This document shows, in pieces, positions 63,696 to 64,000 of a stretch of DNA of 64,000 nucleotides. The stretch covers positions 1 to 64,000 of the forward strand of contig NZ_FOGS01000004.1 of assembly GCF_900111305.1 (NCBI RefSeq). Reading direction: 5' to 3'. Every line of letters begins with the position of its first letter. Position 1 is the first letter of the stretch. The position numbers were made by a program, and so were the translations under genes. The notes under the pieces are model-generated. The model saw only the letters and a program-made list of their open reading frames with translations. It searched no databases and was not told the origin of the DNA. Source of the stretch: Vreelandella subterranea (GTDB lineage Bacteria; Pseudomonadota; Gammaproteobacteria; Pseudomonadales; Halomonadaceae).

Positions 63696-64000
63696 ATGTC
63701 TACCTCGAACCCTCCTTTTTCCGATGCTGAGCGGCGTGGCCTCTACCGCGCCATATATGAGCGGCGCGATGTGCGCTCGCAGTTTCTGCCCGACCCGATT
63801 CCCCCTGAAGTACTAACACGACTGTTGGAGGCCGCGCATCATGCGCCTTCCGTGGGATTCATGCAGCCCTGGGATTTCATCGTGATTGAAAGTCGCGACG
63901 TCAGGGAAACGGTGCTGGCGATGTTCGAGCAGGAGAACCAGAAGGCCGCCGAGCGCTTTGAAGGCGAGCGAAAAGAGCATTATCGCAGCCTCAAGCTGCA
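63696..64000 (+). CDS. bluB: 5,6-dimethylbenzimidazole synthase BluB (5' part, cut by the right edge)
   Basis: From the ATG at 63696 the frame is open to the window end, giving about 101 residues. It shows the BluB/flavin-dependent oxidoreductase start: RRGLYRAIYERRDVRSQF, PPEVLTRLLEAAHHAPSVG and MQPWDFIVIESRDVRE. BluB fragments FMN to make the lower base of vitamin B12. A GGAAAAGG stretch lies about sixteen bases upstream, rather far for a ribosome site. The distal part is outside the window. Confidence 0.9.
   Translation, partial: MSTSNPPFSDAERRGLYRAIYERRDVRSQFLPDPIPPEVLTRLLEAAHHAPSVGFMQPWDFIVIESRDVRETVLAMFEQENQKAAERFEGERKEHYRSLKL

Noticed and set aside
1..64000. tRNA, rRNA, prophage or CRISPR loci
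   Set aside because: No cloverleaf-like, rRNA-like, phage structural or repeat-spacer pattern was noticed on reading; a dedicated covariance search was not possible here.

Overview
The window looks like a chromosomal segment of a moderately GC-rich gammaproteobacterium, most likely Halomonas or a close relative. The inference rests on the combination of a FabV-type enoyl reductase, a single-chain LplT-PlsC-Aas protein, an astC-aruF-aruG-astD-astB arginine operon with a duplicated succinyltransferase gene, MmsA beside a GMC dehydrogenase, and PgpA and SbcCD homologues. No rRNA, tRNA, CRISPR array or prophage was recognised. Genes are densely packed on both strands, with many ATGA-type overlaps and convergent pairs closed by hairpins.

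Left end (1-3.2 kb) is accessory in character: the 5' part of an IS30-family transposase runs off the edge, followed by a RhuM-Fic protein, a membrane-associated DUF697-like protein, a DUF1330 protein and a cupin. From 3.2 to 15 kb come a lipoprotein hydrolase, the msrPQ periplasmic methionine-sulfoxide repair operon, an MscS channel, a MurI-like protein in which both catalytic cysteines are serine, an alpha/beta hydrolase, a truncated LplT-PlsC-Aas lipid-recycling protein with a divergent XRE regulator, and a divergent LysR/EamA pair. From 15 to 27 kb: azlCD with an XRE-cupin regulator and a 16-bp palindromic operator, an MFS transporter, a CDP-alcohol phosphotransferase, a DASS transporter, sbcDC, pgpA and an exported msrA.

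The region 27-32 kb holds a LysR-controlled MmsA/GMC dehydrogenase pair (probably 3-hydroxypropionate-type catabolism), a cold-shock gene with a long leader and strong terminator, and a heptanucleotide tandem array. From 34.4 to 39.8 kb lies a four-gene, translationally coupled operon for complex I/Mrp-like membrane subunits: an MbhD-MnhC-like fusion and three NuoL/M/N-like proteins. No redox partner genes are nearby, and one subunit has lost the key TM5 glutamate. A BrkB/YihY protein follows directly. This orphan module is the best candidate for an incompletely described system here.

From 41 to 53 kb are mainly housekeeping genes: PIN-PhoH, YbaK, DbpA, a RIO kinase, an ABC exporter, a YeeN/YebC protein, LysE, glutathione peroxidase and FabV. 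The right end carries an ArgR/CdhR-type GATase1-AraC regulator, three small metabolic genes, the complete ast operon except astE, a GNAT acetyltransferase, and the start of bluB at the edge.
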